Of a stretch of 64,000 bases of DNA, positions 12,301-26,201 are shown piece after piece. The position numbers and the translations under genes are program-made. Where the stretch lies: positions 310,001 through 374,000 of the forward strand of contig CAXDII010000400.1 in assembly GCA_963989245.1 (NCBI GenBank), in the 5' to 3' direction. A model generated the notes under the pieces. The model worked only from the letters and a program-made list of their open reading frames with translations. It did not search any database and was not told where the DNA came from. The DNA comes from Nansenia antarctica (Eukaryota; Chordata; Actinopteri; Argentiniformes; Microstomatidae). How positions within the stretch are numbered: position 1 is the first letter of the stretch; every line of letters begins with the position of its first letter.

Positions 12301-15300
12301 AAACAGTCCACTCTAAGAACAGGCCGCTTGGACACTTTCAGAACAGCTCTGTTAATGACTGAAAACAGCTCTCGAAGAGATTGTCAAAAGAGACTCCGAA
12401 AACGAAACGTTGATCACTTTTGAGCAAAAGGCTGCACACACGCAATTCAAGTTGCTCTGATTGTCATTTTAGAGTTACATTATAGGATTATTCAACAACA
12501 AGTCAAAATGTGCTCGTGAAAGGCAGAAAACAACACTTTGATAGTTTGATATAACTTGAGAACGAATGCAAAAAACAGTCCACTCTAAGAACAGGCCGCT
12601 TGGACACTTTCAGAACAGCTCTGTTAATGACTGAAAACAGCTCTCGAAGAGATTGTCAAAAGAGACTCCGAAAACGAAACGTTGATCACTTTTGAGCAAA
12701 AGGCTGCACACACGCAATTCAAGTTGCTCTGATTGTCATTTAGAGTTACATTATAGGAGCATTCAGCAACAAGTCAAAATGTGCTCCAGAAAAGCAGAAA
12801 ACAACACTGATAGAACTTGAGAACGAATGCAAAAACAGTCCACTCTCAGAACAGGCCGCTTGGACACTTTCAGAACAGCTCTGTTAATGACTGAAAACAG
12901 CTCTCGAAGAGATTGTCAAAAGAGACTCTGAAAACGAAACGTTGATTACTTTTGAGCAAAAGGCTGCACACACGCAATTCAAGTTGCTCTGATTGTCATT
13001 TAGAGTAACATTATAGGATTATTCAACAACAAGTCAAAATGTGCTCGTGAAAGGCAGAAAACAACACTTTGATAGTTTGATATAACTTGAGAACGAATGC
13101 AAAAAACAGTCCACTCTAAGAACAGGCCGCTTGGACACTTTCAGAACAGCTCTGTTAATGACTGAAAACAGCTCTCGAAGAGATTGTCAAAAGAGACTCT
13201 GAAAACGAAACGTTGATTACTTTTGAGCAAAAGGCTGCACACACGCAATTCAAGTTGCTCTGATTGTCATTTAGAGTAACATTATAGGATTATTCAACAA
13301 CAAGTCAAAATGTGCTCGTGAAAGGCAGAAAACAACACTTTGATAGTTTGATATAACTTGAGAACGAATGCAAAAAACAGTCCACTCTAAGAACAGGCCG
13401 CTTGGACACTTTCAGAACAGCTCTGTTAATGACTGAAAACAGCTCTCGAAGAGATTGTCAAAAGAGACTCCGAAAACGAAACGTTGATCACTTTTGTGCA
13501 AAAGGCTGCACACACGCAATTCAAGTTGCTCTGATTGTCATTTAGAGTTACATTATAGGATTATTCAACAACAAGTCAAAATGTGCTCGTGAAAGGCAGA
13601 AAACAACACTTTGATAGTTTGATATAACTTGAGAACGAATGCAAAAAACAGTCCACTCTAAGAACAGGCCGCTTGGACACTTTCAGAACAGCTCTGTTAA
13701 TGACTGAAAACAGCTCTCGAAGAGATTGTCAAAAGAGACTCCGAAAACGAAACGTTGATCACTTTTGAGCAAAAGGCTGCACACACGCAATTCAAGTTGC
13801 TCTGATTGTCATTTAGAGTTACATTATAGGAGCATTCAGCAACAAGTCAAAATGTGCTCCAGAAAAGCAGAAAACAACACTGATAGAACTTGAGAACGAA
13901 TGCAAAAACAGTCCACTCTCAGAACAGGCCGCTTGGACACTTTCAGAACAGCTCTGTTAATGACTGAAAACAGCTCTCGAAGAGATTGTCAAAAGAGACT
14001 CTGAAAACGAAACGTTGATTACTTTTGAGCAAAAGGCTGCACACACGCAATTCAAGTTGCTCTGATTGTCATTTAGAGTAACATTATAGGATTATTCAAC
14101 AACAAGTCAAAATGTGCTCGTGAAAGGCAGAAAACAACACTTTGATAGTTTGATATAACTTGAGAACGAATGCAAAAAACAGTCCACTCTAAGAACAGGC
14201 CGCTTGGACACTTTCAGAACAGCTCTGTTAATGACTGAAAACAGCTCTCGAAGAGATTGTCAAAAGAGACTCTGAAAACGAAACGTTGATTACTTTTGAG
14301 CAAAAGGCTGCACACACGCAATTCAAGTTGCTCTGATTGTCATTTAGAGTAACATTATAGGATTATTCAACAACAAGTCAAAATGTGCTCGTGAAAGGCA
14401 GAAAACAACACTTTGATAGTTTGATATAACTTGAGAACGAATGCAAAAAACAGTCCACTCTAAGAACAGGCCGCTTGGACACTTTCAGAACAGCTCTGTT
14501 AATGACTGAAAACAGCTCTCGAAGAGATTGTCAAAAGAGACTCCGAAAACGAAACGTTGATCACTTTTGAGCAAAAGGCTGCACACACGCAATTCAAGTT
14601 GCTCTGATTGTCATTTAGAGTTACATTATAGGATTATTCAACAACAAGTCAAAATGTGCTCGTGAAAGGCAGAAAACAACACTTTGATAGTTTGATATAA
14701 CTTGAGAACGAATGCAAAAAACAGTCCACTCTCAGAACAGGCCGCTTGGACACTTTCAGAACAGCTCTGTTAATGACTGAAAACAGCTCTCGAAGAGATT
14801 GTCAAAAGAGACTCCGAAAACGAAACGTTGATCACTTTTGTGCAAAAGGCTGCACACACGCAATTCAAGTTGCTCTGATTGTCATTTAGAGTTACATTAT
14901 AGGATTATTCAACAACAAGTCAAAATGTGCTCGTGAAAGGCAGAAAACAACACTTTGATAGTTTGATATAACTTGAGAACGAATGCAAAAAACAGTCCAC
15001 TCTAAGAACAGGCCGCTTGGACACTTTCAGAACAGCTCTGTTAATGACTGAAAACAGCTCTCGAAGAGATTGTCAAAAGAGACTCCGAAAACGAAACGTT
15101 GATCACTTTTGAGCAAAAGGCTGCACACACGCAATTCAAGTTGCTCTGATTGTCATTTAGAGTTACATTATAGGAGCATTCAGCAACAAGTCAAAATGTG
15201 CTCCAGAAAAGCAGAAAACAACACTGATAGAACTTGAGAACGAATGCAAAAACAGTCCACTCTCAGAACAGGCCGCTTGGACACTTTCAGAACAGCTCTG

Positions 15301-18300
15301 TTAATGACTGAAAACAGCTCTCGAAGAGATTGTCAAAAGAGACTCTGAAAACGAAACGTTGATTACTTTTGAGCAAAAGGCTGCACACACGCAATTCAAG
15401 TTGCTCTGATTGTCATTTAGAGTAACATTATAGGATTATTCAACAACAAGTCAAAATGTGCTCGTGAAAGGCAGAAAACAACACTTTGATAGTTTGATAT
15501 AACTTGAGAACGAATGCAAAAAACAGTCCACTCTAAGAACAGGCCGCTTGGACACTTTCAGAACAGCTCTGTTAATGACTGAAAACAGCTCTCGAAGAGA
15601 TTGTCAAAAGAGACTCTGAAAACGAAACGTTGATTACTTTTGAGCAAAAGGCTGCACACACGCAATTCAAGTTGCTCTGATTGTCATTTAGAGTAACATT
15701 ATAGGATTATTCAACAACAAGTCAAAATGTGCTCGTGAAAGGCAGAAAACAACACTTTGATAGTTTGATATAACTTGAGAACGAATGCAAAAAACAGTCC
15801 ACTCTAAGAACAGGCCGCTTGGACACTTTCAGAACAGCTCTGTTAATGACTGAAAACAGCTCTCGAAGAGATTGTCAAAAGAGACTCCGAAAACGAAACG
15901 TTGATCACTTTTGAGCAAAAGGCTGCACACACGCAATTCAAGTTGCTCTGATTGTCATTTAGAGTTACATTATAGGAGCATTCAGCAACAAGTCAAAATG
16001 TGCTCCAGAAAAGCAGAAAACAACACTGATAGAACTTGAGAACGAATGCAAAAACAGTCCACTCTCAGAACAGGCCGCTTGGACACTTTCAGAACAGCTC
16101 TGTTAATGACTGAAAACAGCTCTCGAAGAGATTGTCAAAAGAGACTCCGAAAACGAAACGTTGATTACTTTTGAGCAAAAGGCTGCACACACGCAATTCA
16201 AGTTGCTCTGATTGTCATTTAGAGTAACATTATAGGATTATTCAACAACAAGTCAAAATGTGCTCGTGAAAGGCAGAAAACAACACTTTGATAGTTTGAT
16301 ATAACTTGAGAACGAATGCAAAAAACAGTCCACTCTAAGAACAGGCCGCTTGGACACTTTCAGAACAGCTCTGTTAATGACTGAAAACAGCTCTCGAAGA
16401 GATTGTCAAAAGAGACTCTGAAAACGAAACGTTGATTACTTTTGAGCAAAAGGCTGCACACACGCAATTCAAGTTGCTCTGATTGTCATTTAGAGTAACA
16501 TTATAGGATTATTCAACAACAAGTCAAAATGTGCTCGTGAAAGGCAGAAAACAACACTTTGATAGTTTGATATAACTTGAGAACGAATGCAAAAAACAGT
16601 CCACTCTAAGAACAGGCCGCTTGGACACTTTCAGAACAGCTCTGTTAATGACTGAAAACAGCTCTCGAAGAGATTGTCAAAAGAGACTCCGAAAACGAAA
16701 CGTTGATCACTTTTGAGCAAAAGGCTGCACACACGCAATTCAAGTTGCTCTGATTGTCATTTAGAGTTACATTATAGGATTATTCAACAACAAGTCAAAA
16801 TGTGCTCGTGAAAGGCAGAAAACAACACTTTGATAGTTTGATATAACTTGAGAACGAATGCAAAAAACAGTCCACTCTAAGAACAGGCCGCTTGGACACT
16901 TTCAGAACAGCTCTGTTAATGACTGAAAACAGCTCTCGAAGAGATTGTCAAAAGAGACTCTGAAAACGAAACGTTGATCACTTTTGAGCAAAAGGCTGCA
17001 CACACGCAATTCAAGTTGCTCTGATTGTCATTTAGAGTTACATTATAGGATTATTCAACAACAAGTCAAAATGTGCTCGTGAAAGGCAGAAAACAACACT
17101 TTGATAGTTTGATATAACTTGAGAACGAATGCAAAAAACAGTCCACTCTAAGAACAGGCCGCTTGGACACTTTCAGAACAGCTCTGTTAATGACTGAAAA
17201 CAGCTCTCGAAGAGATTGTCAAAAGAGACTCCGAAAACGAAACGTTGATCACTTTTGAGCAAAAGGCTGCACACACGCAATTCAAGTTGCTCTGATTGTC
17301 ATTTAGAGTTACATTATAGGATTATTCAACAACAAGTCAAAATTTGCTCGTGAAAGGCAGAAAACAACACTTTGATAGTTTGATATAACTTGAAAACGAA
17401 TGCAAAAAACAGTCCACTCTCAGAACAGGCCGCTTGGACACTTTCAGAACAGCTCTGTTAATGACTGAAAACAGCTCTCGAAGAGATTGTCAAAAGAGAC
17501 TCCGAAAACGAAACGTTGATCACTTTTGAGCAAAAGGCTGCACACACGCAATTCAAGCTGCTCTGATTGTCATTTAGAGTTACATTATAGGAGCATTCAG
17601 CAACAAGTCAAAATGTGCTCCAGAAAAGCAGAAAACAACACTGATAGAACTTGAGAACGAATGCAAAAAACAGTCCACTCTCAGAACAGGCCGCTTGGAC
17701 ACTTTCAGAACAGCTCTGTTAATGACTGAAAACAGCTCTCGAAGAGATTGTCAAAAGAGACTCCGAAAACGAAACGTTGATCACTTTTGAGCAAAAGGCT
17801 GCACACACGCAATTCAAGTTGCTCTGATTAACATTTAGAGTTACATTATAGGATTATTCAACAACAAGTCAAAATGTGCTCGAGAAAGGCAGAAAACAAC
17901 ACTTTGATAGTTTGATATAACTTGAGAACGAATGCAAAAAATACAGTCCACTCTAAGAACAGGCCGCTTGGACACTTTCAGAACAGCTCTGTTAATGACT
18001 GAAAACAGCTCTCGAAGAGATTGTCAAAAGAGACTCCGAAAACGAAACGTTGATCACTTTTGAGCAAAAGGCTGCACACACGCAATTCAAGTTGCTCTGA
18101 TTGTCATTTAGAGTTACATTATAGGATTATTCAACAACAAGTCAAAATGTGCTCGTGAAAGGCAGAAAACAACACTTTGATAGTTTGATATATATAACTT
18201 GAGAACGAATGCAAAAAACAGTCCACTCTAAGAACAGGCCGCTTGGACACTTTCAGAACAGCTCTGTTAATGACTGAAAACAGCTCTCGAAGAGATTGTC

Positions 18301-19779
18301 AAAAGAGACTCCGAAAGCGAAACGTTGATCACTTTTGAGCAAAAGGCTGCACACACGCAATTCAAGTTGCTCTGATTGTCATTTAGAGTTACATTATAGG
18401 ATTATTCAACAAGTCAAAATGTGCTCGTGAAAGGCAGAAAACAACACTTTGATAGTTTGATATAACTTGAGAACGAATGCAAAAAACAGTCCACTCTAAG
18501 AACAGGCCGCTTGGACACTTTCAGAACAGCTCTGTTAATGACTGAAAACAGCTCTCGAAGAGATTGTCAAAAGAGACTCTGAAAACGAAACGTTGATCAC
18601 TTTTGAGCAAAAGGCTGCACACACGCAATTCAAGTTGCTCTGATTGTCATTTAGAGTTACATTATAGGATTATTCAACAACAAGTCAAAATGTGCTCGTG
18701 AAAGGCAGAAAACAACACTTTGATAGTTTGATATAACTTGAGAACGAATGCAAAAAACAGTCCACTCTAAGAACAGGCCGCTTGGACACTTTCAGAACAG
18801 CTCTGTTAATGACTGAAAACAGCTCTCGAAGAGATTGTCAAAATAGACTCTGAAAACGAAACGTTGATTACTTTTGAGCAAAAGGCTGCACACACGCAAT
18901 TCAAGTTGCTCTGATTGTCATTTAGAGTAACATTATAGGATTATTCAACAACAAGTCAAAATGTGCTCGTGAAAGGCAGAAAACAACACTTTGATAGTTT
19001 GATATAACTTGAGAACGAATGCAAAAAACAGTCCACTCTAAGAACAGGCCGCTTGGACACTTTCAGAACAGCTCTGTTAATGACTGAAAACAGCTCTCGA
19101 AGAGATTGTCAAAAGAGACTCTGAAAACGAAACGTTGATCACTTTTGAGCAAAAGGCTGCACACACGCAATTCAAGTTGCTCTGATTGTCATTTAGAGTT
19201 ACATTATAGGATTATTCAACAACAAGTCAAAATGTGCTCGTGAAAGGCAGAAAACAACACTTTGATAGTTTGATATAACTTGAGAACGAATGCAAAAAAC
19301 AGTCCACTCTAAGAACAGGCCGCTTGGACACTTTCAGAACAGCTCTGTTAATGACTGAAAACAGCTCTCGAAGAGATTGTCAAAAGAGACTCCGAAAACG
19401 AAACGTTGATCACTTTTGAGCAAAAGGCTGCACACACGCAATTCAAGTTGCTCTGATTGTCATTTAGAGTTACATTATAGGAGCATTCAGCAACAAGTCA
19501 AAATGTGCTCCAGAAAAGCAGAAAACAACACTGATAGAACTTGAGAACGAATGCAAAAAACAGTCCACTCTCAGAACAGGCCGCTTGGACACTTTCAGAA
19601 CAGCTCTGTTAATGACTGAAAACAGCTCTCGAAGAGATTGTCAAAAGAGACTCTGAAAACGAAACGTTGATCACTTTTGAGCAAAAGGCTGCACACACGC
19701 AATTCAAGTTGCTCTGATTGTCATTTAGAGTTACATTATAGGATTATTCAACAACAAGTCAAAATGTGCTCGTGAAAGG

Positions 19780-20555
19780 CAGAAAACAACACTTTGATAG
19801 TTTGATATAACTTGAGAACGAATGCAAAAAACACTCCACTCTAAGAACAGGCCGCTTGGACACTTTCAGAACAGCTCTGTTAATGACTGAAAACAGCTCT
19901 CGAAGAGATTGTCAAAAGAGACTCCGAAAACGAAACGTTGATCACTTTTGAGCAAAAGGCTGCACACACGCAATTCAAGTTGCTCTGATTGTCATTTAAA
20001 GTTACATTATAGGATTATTCAACAACAAGTTAAAATGTGCTCGTGAAAGGCAGAAAACAACACTTTGATAGTTTGATATAACTTGAGAACGAATGCAAAA
20101 AACAGTCCACTCTAAGAACAGGCCGCTTGGACACTTTCAGAACAGCTCTGTTAATGACTGAAAACAGCTCTCGAAGAGATTGTCAAAAGAGACTCCGAAA
20201 ACGAAACGTTGATCACTTTTGAGCAAAATGCTGCACACACGCAATTCAAGTTGCTCTGATTGTCATTTAGAGTTACATTATAGGATTATTCAACAACAAG
20301 TCAAAATGTGCTCGTGAACGGCAGAAAACAACACTTTGATAGTTTGATATAACTTGAGAACGAATGCAAAAAACAGTCCACTCTAAGAACAGGCCGCTTG
20401 GACACTTTCAGAACAGCTCTGTTAATGACTGAAAACAGCTCTCGAAGAGATTGTCAAAAGAGACTCCGAAAACGAAACGTTGATCACTTTTGAGCAAAAG
20501 GCTGCACACACGCAATTCAAGTTGCTCTGATTGTCATTTAGAGTTACATTATAGG
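19780..20555. repeat. Three-monomer variant cassette (best-defined example)
   Basis: Three successive monomers carry linked diagnostic changes: first aacactccac with tttaaagtt and gttaaaatg, next gagcaaaatgctgc, next ctcgtgaacggcag, followed by a B-type monomer. The tttaaag marker of this cassette or its derivatives recurs near 19996, 24300, 27255, 28869, 30212, 32902, 36123, 38282, 39626, 41786, 46937 and 49627. Later copies lose or swap members: aagaatagg replaces the gaacggc step near 33293, 36786, 40287 and 47327. Confidence 0.85.
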
Positions 20556-22960
20556 AGCATTCAGCAACAAGTCAAAATGTGCTCCAGAAAAGCAGAAAAC
20601 AACACTGATAGAACTTGAGAACGAATGCAAAAACAGTCCACTCTCAGAACAGGCCGCTTGGACACTTTCAGAACAGCTCTGTTAATGACTGAAAACAGCT
20701 CTCGAAGAGATTGTCAAAAGAGACTCTGAAAACGAAACGTTGATTACTTTTGAGCAAAAGGCTGCACACACGCAATTCAAGTTGCTCTGATTGTCATTTA
20801 GAGTAACATTATAGGATTATTCAACAACAAGTCAAAATGTGCTCGTGAAAGGCAGAAAACAACACTTTGATAGTTTGATATAACTTGAGAACGAATGCAA
20901 AAAACAGTCCACTCTAAGAACAGGCCGCTTGGACACTTTCAGAACAGCTCTGTTAATGACTGAAAACAGCTCTCGAAGAGATTGTCAAAAGAGACTCCGA
21001 AAACGAAACGTTGATCACTTTTGAGCAAAAGGCTGCACACACGCAATTCAAGTTGCTCTGATTGTCATTTAGAGTTACATTATAGGATTATTCAACAACA
21101 AGTCAAAATGTGCTCGTGAAAGGCAGAAAACAACACTTTGATAGTTTGATATAACTTGAGAACGAATGCAAAAAACAGTCCACTCTAAGAACAGGCCGCT
21201 TGGACACTTTCAGAACAGCTCTGTTAATGACTGAAAACAGCTCTCGAAGAGATTGTCAAAAGAGACTCTGAAAACGAAACGTTGATCACTTTTGAGCAAA
21301 AGGCTGCACACACGCAATTCAAGTTGCTCTGATTGTCATTTAGAGTTACATTATAGGATTATTCAACAACAAGTCAAAATGTGCTCGTGAAAGGCAGAAA
21401 ACAACACTTTGATAGTTTGATATAACTTGAGAACGAATGCAAAAAACAGTCCACTCTAAGAACAGGCCGCTTGGACACTTTCAGAACAGCTCTGTTAATG
21501 ACTGAAAACAGCTCTCGAAGAGATTGTCAAAAGAGACTCCGAAAACGAAACGTTGATCACTTTTGAGCAAAAGGCTGCACACACGCAATTCAAGTTGCTC
21601 TGATTGTCATTTAGAGTTACATTATAGGATTATTCAACAACAAGTCAAAATGTGCTCGTGAAAGGCAGAAAACAACACTTTGATAGTTTGATATAACTTG
21701 AAAACGAATGCAAAAAACAGTCCACTCTCAGAACAGGCCGCTTGGACACTTTCAGAACAGCTCTGTTAATGACTGAAAACAGCTCTCGAAGAGATTGTCA
21801 AAAGAGACTCCGAAAACGAAACGTTGATCACTTTTGAGCAAAAGGCTGCACACACGCAATTCAAGCTGCTCTGATTGTCATTTAGAGTTACATTATAGGA
21901 GCATTCAGCAACAAGTCAAAATGTGCTCCAGAAAAGCAGAAAACAACACTGATAGAACTTGAGAACGAATGCAAAAAACAGTCCACTCTCAGAACAGGCC
22001 GCTTGGACACTTTCAGAACAGCTCTGTTAATGACTGAAAACAGCTCTCGAAGAGATTGTCAAAAGAGACTCCGAAAACGAAACGTTGATCACTTTTGAGC
22101 AAAAGGCTGCACACACGCAATTCAAGTTGCTCTGATTAACATTTAGAGTTACATTATAGGATTATTCAACAACAAGTCAAAATGTGCTCGAGAAAGGCAG
22201 AAAACAACACTTTGATAGTTTGATATAACTTGAGAACGAATGCAAAAAACACAGTCCACTCTAAGAACAGGCCGCTTGGACACTTTCAGAACAGCTCTGT
22301 TAATGACTGAAAACAGCTCTCGAAGAGATTGTCAAAAGAGACTCCGAAAACGAAACGTTGATCACTTTTGAGCAAAAGGCTGCACACACGCAATTCAAGT
22401 TGCTCTGATTGTCATTTAGAGTTACATTATAGGATTATTCAACAACAAGTCAAAATGTGCTCGTGAAAGGCAGAAAACAACACTTTGATAGTTTGATATA
22501 TATAACTTGAGAACGAATGCAAAAAACAGTCCACTCTAAGAACAGGCCGCTTGGACACTTTCAGAACAGCTCTGTTAATGACTGAAAACAGCTCTCGAAG
22601 AGATTGTCAAAAGAGACTCCGAAAGCGAAACGTTGATCACTTTTGAGCAAAAGGCTGCACACACGCAATTCAAGTTGCTCTGATTGTCATTTAGAGTTAC
22701 ATTATAGGATTATTCAACAAGTCAAAATGTGCTCGTGAAAGGCAGAAAACAACACTTTGATAGTTTGATATAACTTGAGAACGAATGCAAAAAACAGTCC
22801 ACTCTAAGAACAGGCCGCTTGGACACTTTCAGAACAGCTCTGTTAATGACTGAAAACAGCTCTCGAAGAGATTGTCAAAAGAGACTCTGAAAACGAAACG
22901 TTGATCACTTTTGAGCAAAAGGCTGCACACACGCAATTCAAGTTGCTCTGATTGTCATTT

Positions 22961-22975
22961 AGAGTTATAGGATTA
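22961..22975. repeat. 5-bp deletion in one satellite monomer
   Basis: The usual gagttacattatagg reads gagttatagg here, a loss of 5 bp absent from the paired copy 4308 bp upstream. It dates after the 4.3-kb duplication and accounts for the change in displacement from 4308 to 4303. Confidence 0.9.
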
Positions 22976-25900
22976 TTCAACAACAAGTCAAAATGTGCTC
23001 GTGAAAGGCAGAAAACAACACTTTGATAGTTTGATATAACTTGAGAACGAATGCAAAAAACAGTCCACTCTAAGAACAGGCCGCTTGGACACTTTCAGAA
23101 CAGCTCTGTTAATGACTGAAAACAGCTCTCGAAGAGATTGTCAAAATAGACTCTGAAAACGAAACGTTGATTACTTTTGAGCAAAAGGCTGCACACACGC
23201 AATTCAAGTTGCTCTGATTGTCATTTAGAGTAACATTATAGGATTATTCAACAACAAGTCAAAATGTGCTCGTGAAAGGCAGAAAACAACACTTTGATAG
23301 TTTGATATAACTTGAGAACGAATGCAAAAAACAGTCCACTCTAAGAACAGGCCGCTTGGACACTTTCAGAACAGCTCTGTTAATGACTGAAAACAGCTCT
23401 CGAAGAGATTGTCAAAAGAGACTCTGAAAACGAAACGTTGATCACTTTTGAGCAAAAGGCTGCACACACGCAATTCAAGTTGCTCTGATTGTCATTTAGA
23501 GTTACATTATAGGATTATTCAACAACAAGTCAAAATGTGCTCGTGAAAGGCAGAAAACAACACTTTGATAGTTTGATATAACTTGAGAACGAATGCAAAA
23601 AACAGTCCACTCTAAGAACAGGCCGCTTGGACACTTTCAGAACAGCTCTGTTAATGACTGAAAACAGCTCTCGAAGAGATTGTCAAAAGAGACTCCGAAA
23701 ACGAAACGTTGATCACTTTTGAGCAAAAGGCTGCACACACGCAATTCAAGTTGCTCTGATTGTCATTTAGAGTTACATTATAGGAGCATTCAGCAACAAG
23801 TCAAAATGTGCTCCAGAAAAGCAGAAAACAACACTGATAGAACTTGAGAACGAATGCAAAAAACAGTCCACTCTCAGAACAGGCCGCTTGGACACTTTCA
23901 GAACAGCTCTGTTAATGACTGAAAACAGCTCTCGAAGAGATTGTCAAAAGAGACTCTGAAAACGAAACGTTGATCACTTTTGAGCAAAAGGCTGCACACA
24001 CGCAATTCAAGTTGCTCTGATTGTCATTTAGAGTTACATTATAGGATTATTCAACAACAAGTCAAAATGTGCTCGTGAAAGGCAGAAAACAACACTTTGA
24101 TAGTTTGATATAACTTGAGAACGAATGCAAAAAACACTCCACTCTAAGAACAGGCCGCTTGGACACTTTCAGAACAGCTCTGTTAATGACTGAAAACAGC
24201 TCTCGAAGAGATTGTCAAAAGAGACTCCGAAAACGAAACGTTGATCACTTTTGAGCAAAAGGCTGCACACACGCAATTCAAGTTGCTCTGATTGTCATTT
24301 AAAGTTACATTATAGGATTATTCAACAACAAGTTAAAATGTGCTCGTGAAAGGCAGAAAACAACACTTTGATAGTTTGATATAACTTGAGAACGAATGCA
24401 AAAAACAGTCCACTCTAAGAACAGGCCGCTTGGACACTTTCAGAACAGCTCTGTTAATGACTGAAAACAGCTCTCGAAGAGATTGTCAAAAGAGACTCCG
24501 AAAACGAAACGTTGATCACTTTTGAGCAAAATGCTGCACACACGCAATTCAAGTTGCTCTGATTGTCATTTAGAGTTACATTATAGGATTATTCAACAAC
24601 AAGTCAAAATGTGCTCGTGAACGGCAGAAAACAACACTTTGATAGTTTGATATAACTTGAGAACGAATGCAAAAAACAGTCCACTCTAAGAACAGGCCGC
24701 TTGGACACTTTCAGAACAGCTCTGTTAATGACTGAAAACAGCTCTCGAAGAGATTGTCAAAAGAGACTCCGAAAACGAAACGTTGATCACTTTTGAGCAA
24801 AAGGCTGCACACACGCAATTCAAGTTGCTCTGATTGTCATTTAGAGTTACATTATAGGAGCATTCAGCAACAAGTCAAAATGTGCTCCAGAAAAGCAGAA
24901 AACAACACTGATAGAACTTGAGAACGAATGCAAAAACATTCCACTCTCAGAACAGGCCGCTTGGACACTTTCAGAACAGCTCTGTTAATGACTGAAAACA
25001 GCTCTCGAAGAGATTGTCAAAAGAGACTCTGAAAACGAAACGTTGATTACTTTTGAGCAAAAGGCTGCACACACGCAATTCAAGTTGCTCTGATTGTCAT
25101 TTAGAGTAACATTATAGGATTATTCAACAACAAGTCAAAATGTGCTCGTGAAAGGCAGAAAACAACACTTTGATAGTTTGATATAACTTGAGAACGAATG
25201 CAAAAAACAGTCACTCTAAGAACAGGCCGCTTGGACACTTTCAGAACAGCTCTGTTAATGACTGAAAACAGCTCTCGAAGAGATTGTCAAAAGAGACTCC
25301 GAAAACGAAACGTTGATCACTTTTGAGCAAAAGGCTGCACACACGCAATTCAAGTTGCTCTGATTGTCATTTAGAGTTACATTATAGGATTATTCAACAA
25401 CAAGTCAAAATGTGCTCGTGAAAGGCAGAAAACAACACTTTGATAGTTTGATATAACTTGAGAACGAATGCAAAAAACAGTCCACTCTAAGAACAGGCCG
25501 CTTGGACACTTTCAGAACAGCTCTGTTAATGACTGAAAACAGCTCTCGAAGAGATTGTCAAAAGAGACTCTGAAAACGAAACGTTGATCACTTTTGAGCA
25601 AAAGGCTGCACACACGCAATTCAAGTTGCTCTGATTGTCATTTAGAGTTACATTATAGGATTATTCAACAACAAGTCAAAATGTGCTCGTGAAAGGCAGA
25701 AAACAACACTTTGATAGTTTGATATAACTTGAGAACGAATGCAAAAAACACTCCACTCTAAGAACAGGCCGCTTGGACAATTTCAGAACAGCTCTGTTAA
25801 TGACTGAAAACAGCTCTCGAAGAGATTGTCAAAAGAGACTCCGAAAACGAAACGTTGATCACTTTTGAGCAAAAGGCTGCACACACGCAATTCAAGTTGC

Positions 25901-26201
25901 TCTGATTGTCATTTAGAGTTACATTATAGGATTATTCAACAACAAGTCAAAATGTGCTCGTGAACGGCAGAAAACAACACTTTGATAGTTTGATATAACT
26001 TGAGAACGAATGCAAAAAACAGTCCACTCTAAGAACAGGCCGCTTGGACACTTTCAGAACAGCTCTGTTAATGACTGAAAACAGCTCTCGAAGAGATTGT
26101 CAAAAGAGACTCCGAAAACGAAACGTTGATCACTTTTGAGCAAAAGGCTGCACACACGCAATTCAAGTTGCTCTGATTGTCATTTAGAGTTACATTATAG
26201 G

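Larger units (their letters stand above)
1..12757. repeat. Satellite segment with A-type monomers only
   Basis: This stretch has only full-length 271-bp A-type monomers plus four 285-bp monomers with a 14-bp internal duplication. Monomers alternate mainly between two haplotypes: A at site 64 with T at 146 (ctctaag with gactctg), and C at 64 with C at 146 (ctctcag with gactccg). Singletons include agatattg in the second and eighth monomers (272 and 1912, 1640 bp apart) and a T insertion near 12470 (tcattttagag). No B-type monomer occurs before 12758. Confidence 0.9.
17592..26201. repeat. About 4.3-kb (16-monomer) higher-order repeat, two copies
   Basis: Copy 1 is 17592-21899 and copy 2 is 21900-26201, both bounded by B-type signatures. 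Rare variants recur 4308 bp apart: ctctgattaacattt (17824 and 22132), ctcgagaaaggcag, a 2-bp insertion before cagtcc (atacagtcc in copy 1, acacagtcc in copy 2), gatatatataacttg (about 18187 and 22495), ccgaaagcgaaac, and loss of aac in attcaacaagtc. After a private 5-bp deletion near 22967 in copy 2 the displacement becomes 4303 (aaatagactctg at 18841 and 23144; B signatures 19482 to 23785 and 20556 to 24859). The shared private mutations make block duplication near-certain. Confidence 0.95.
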
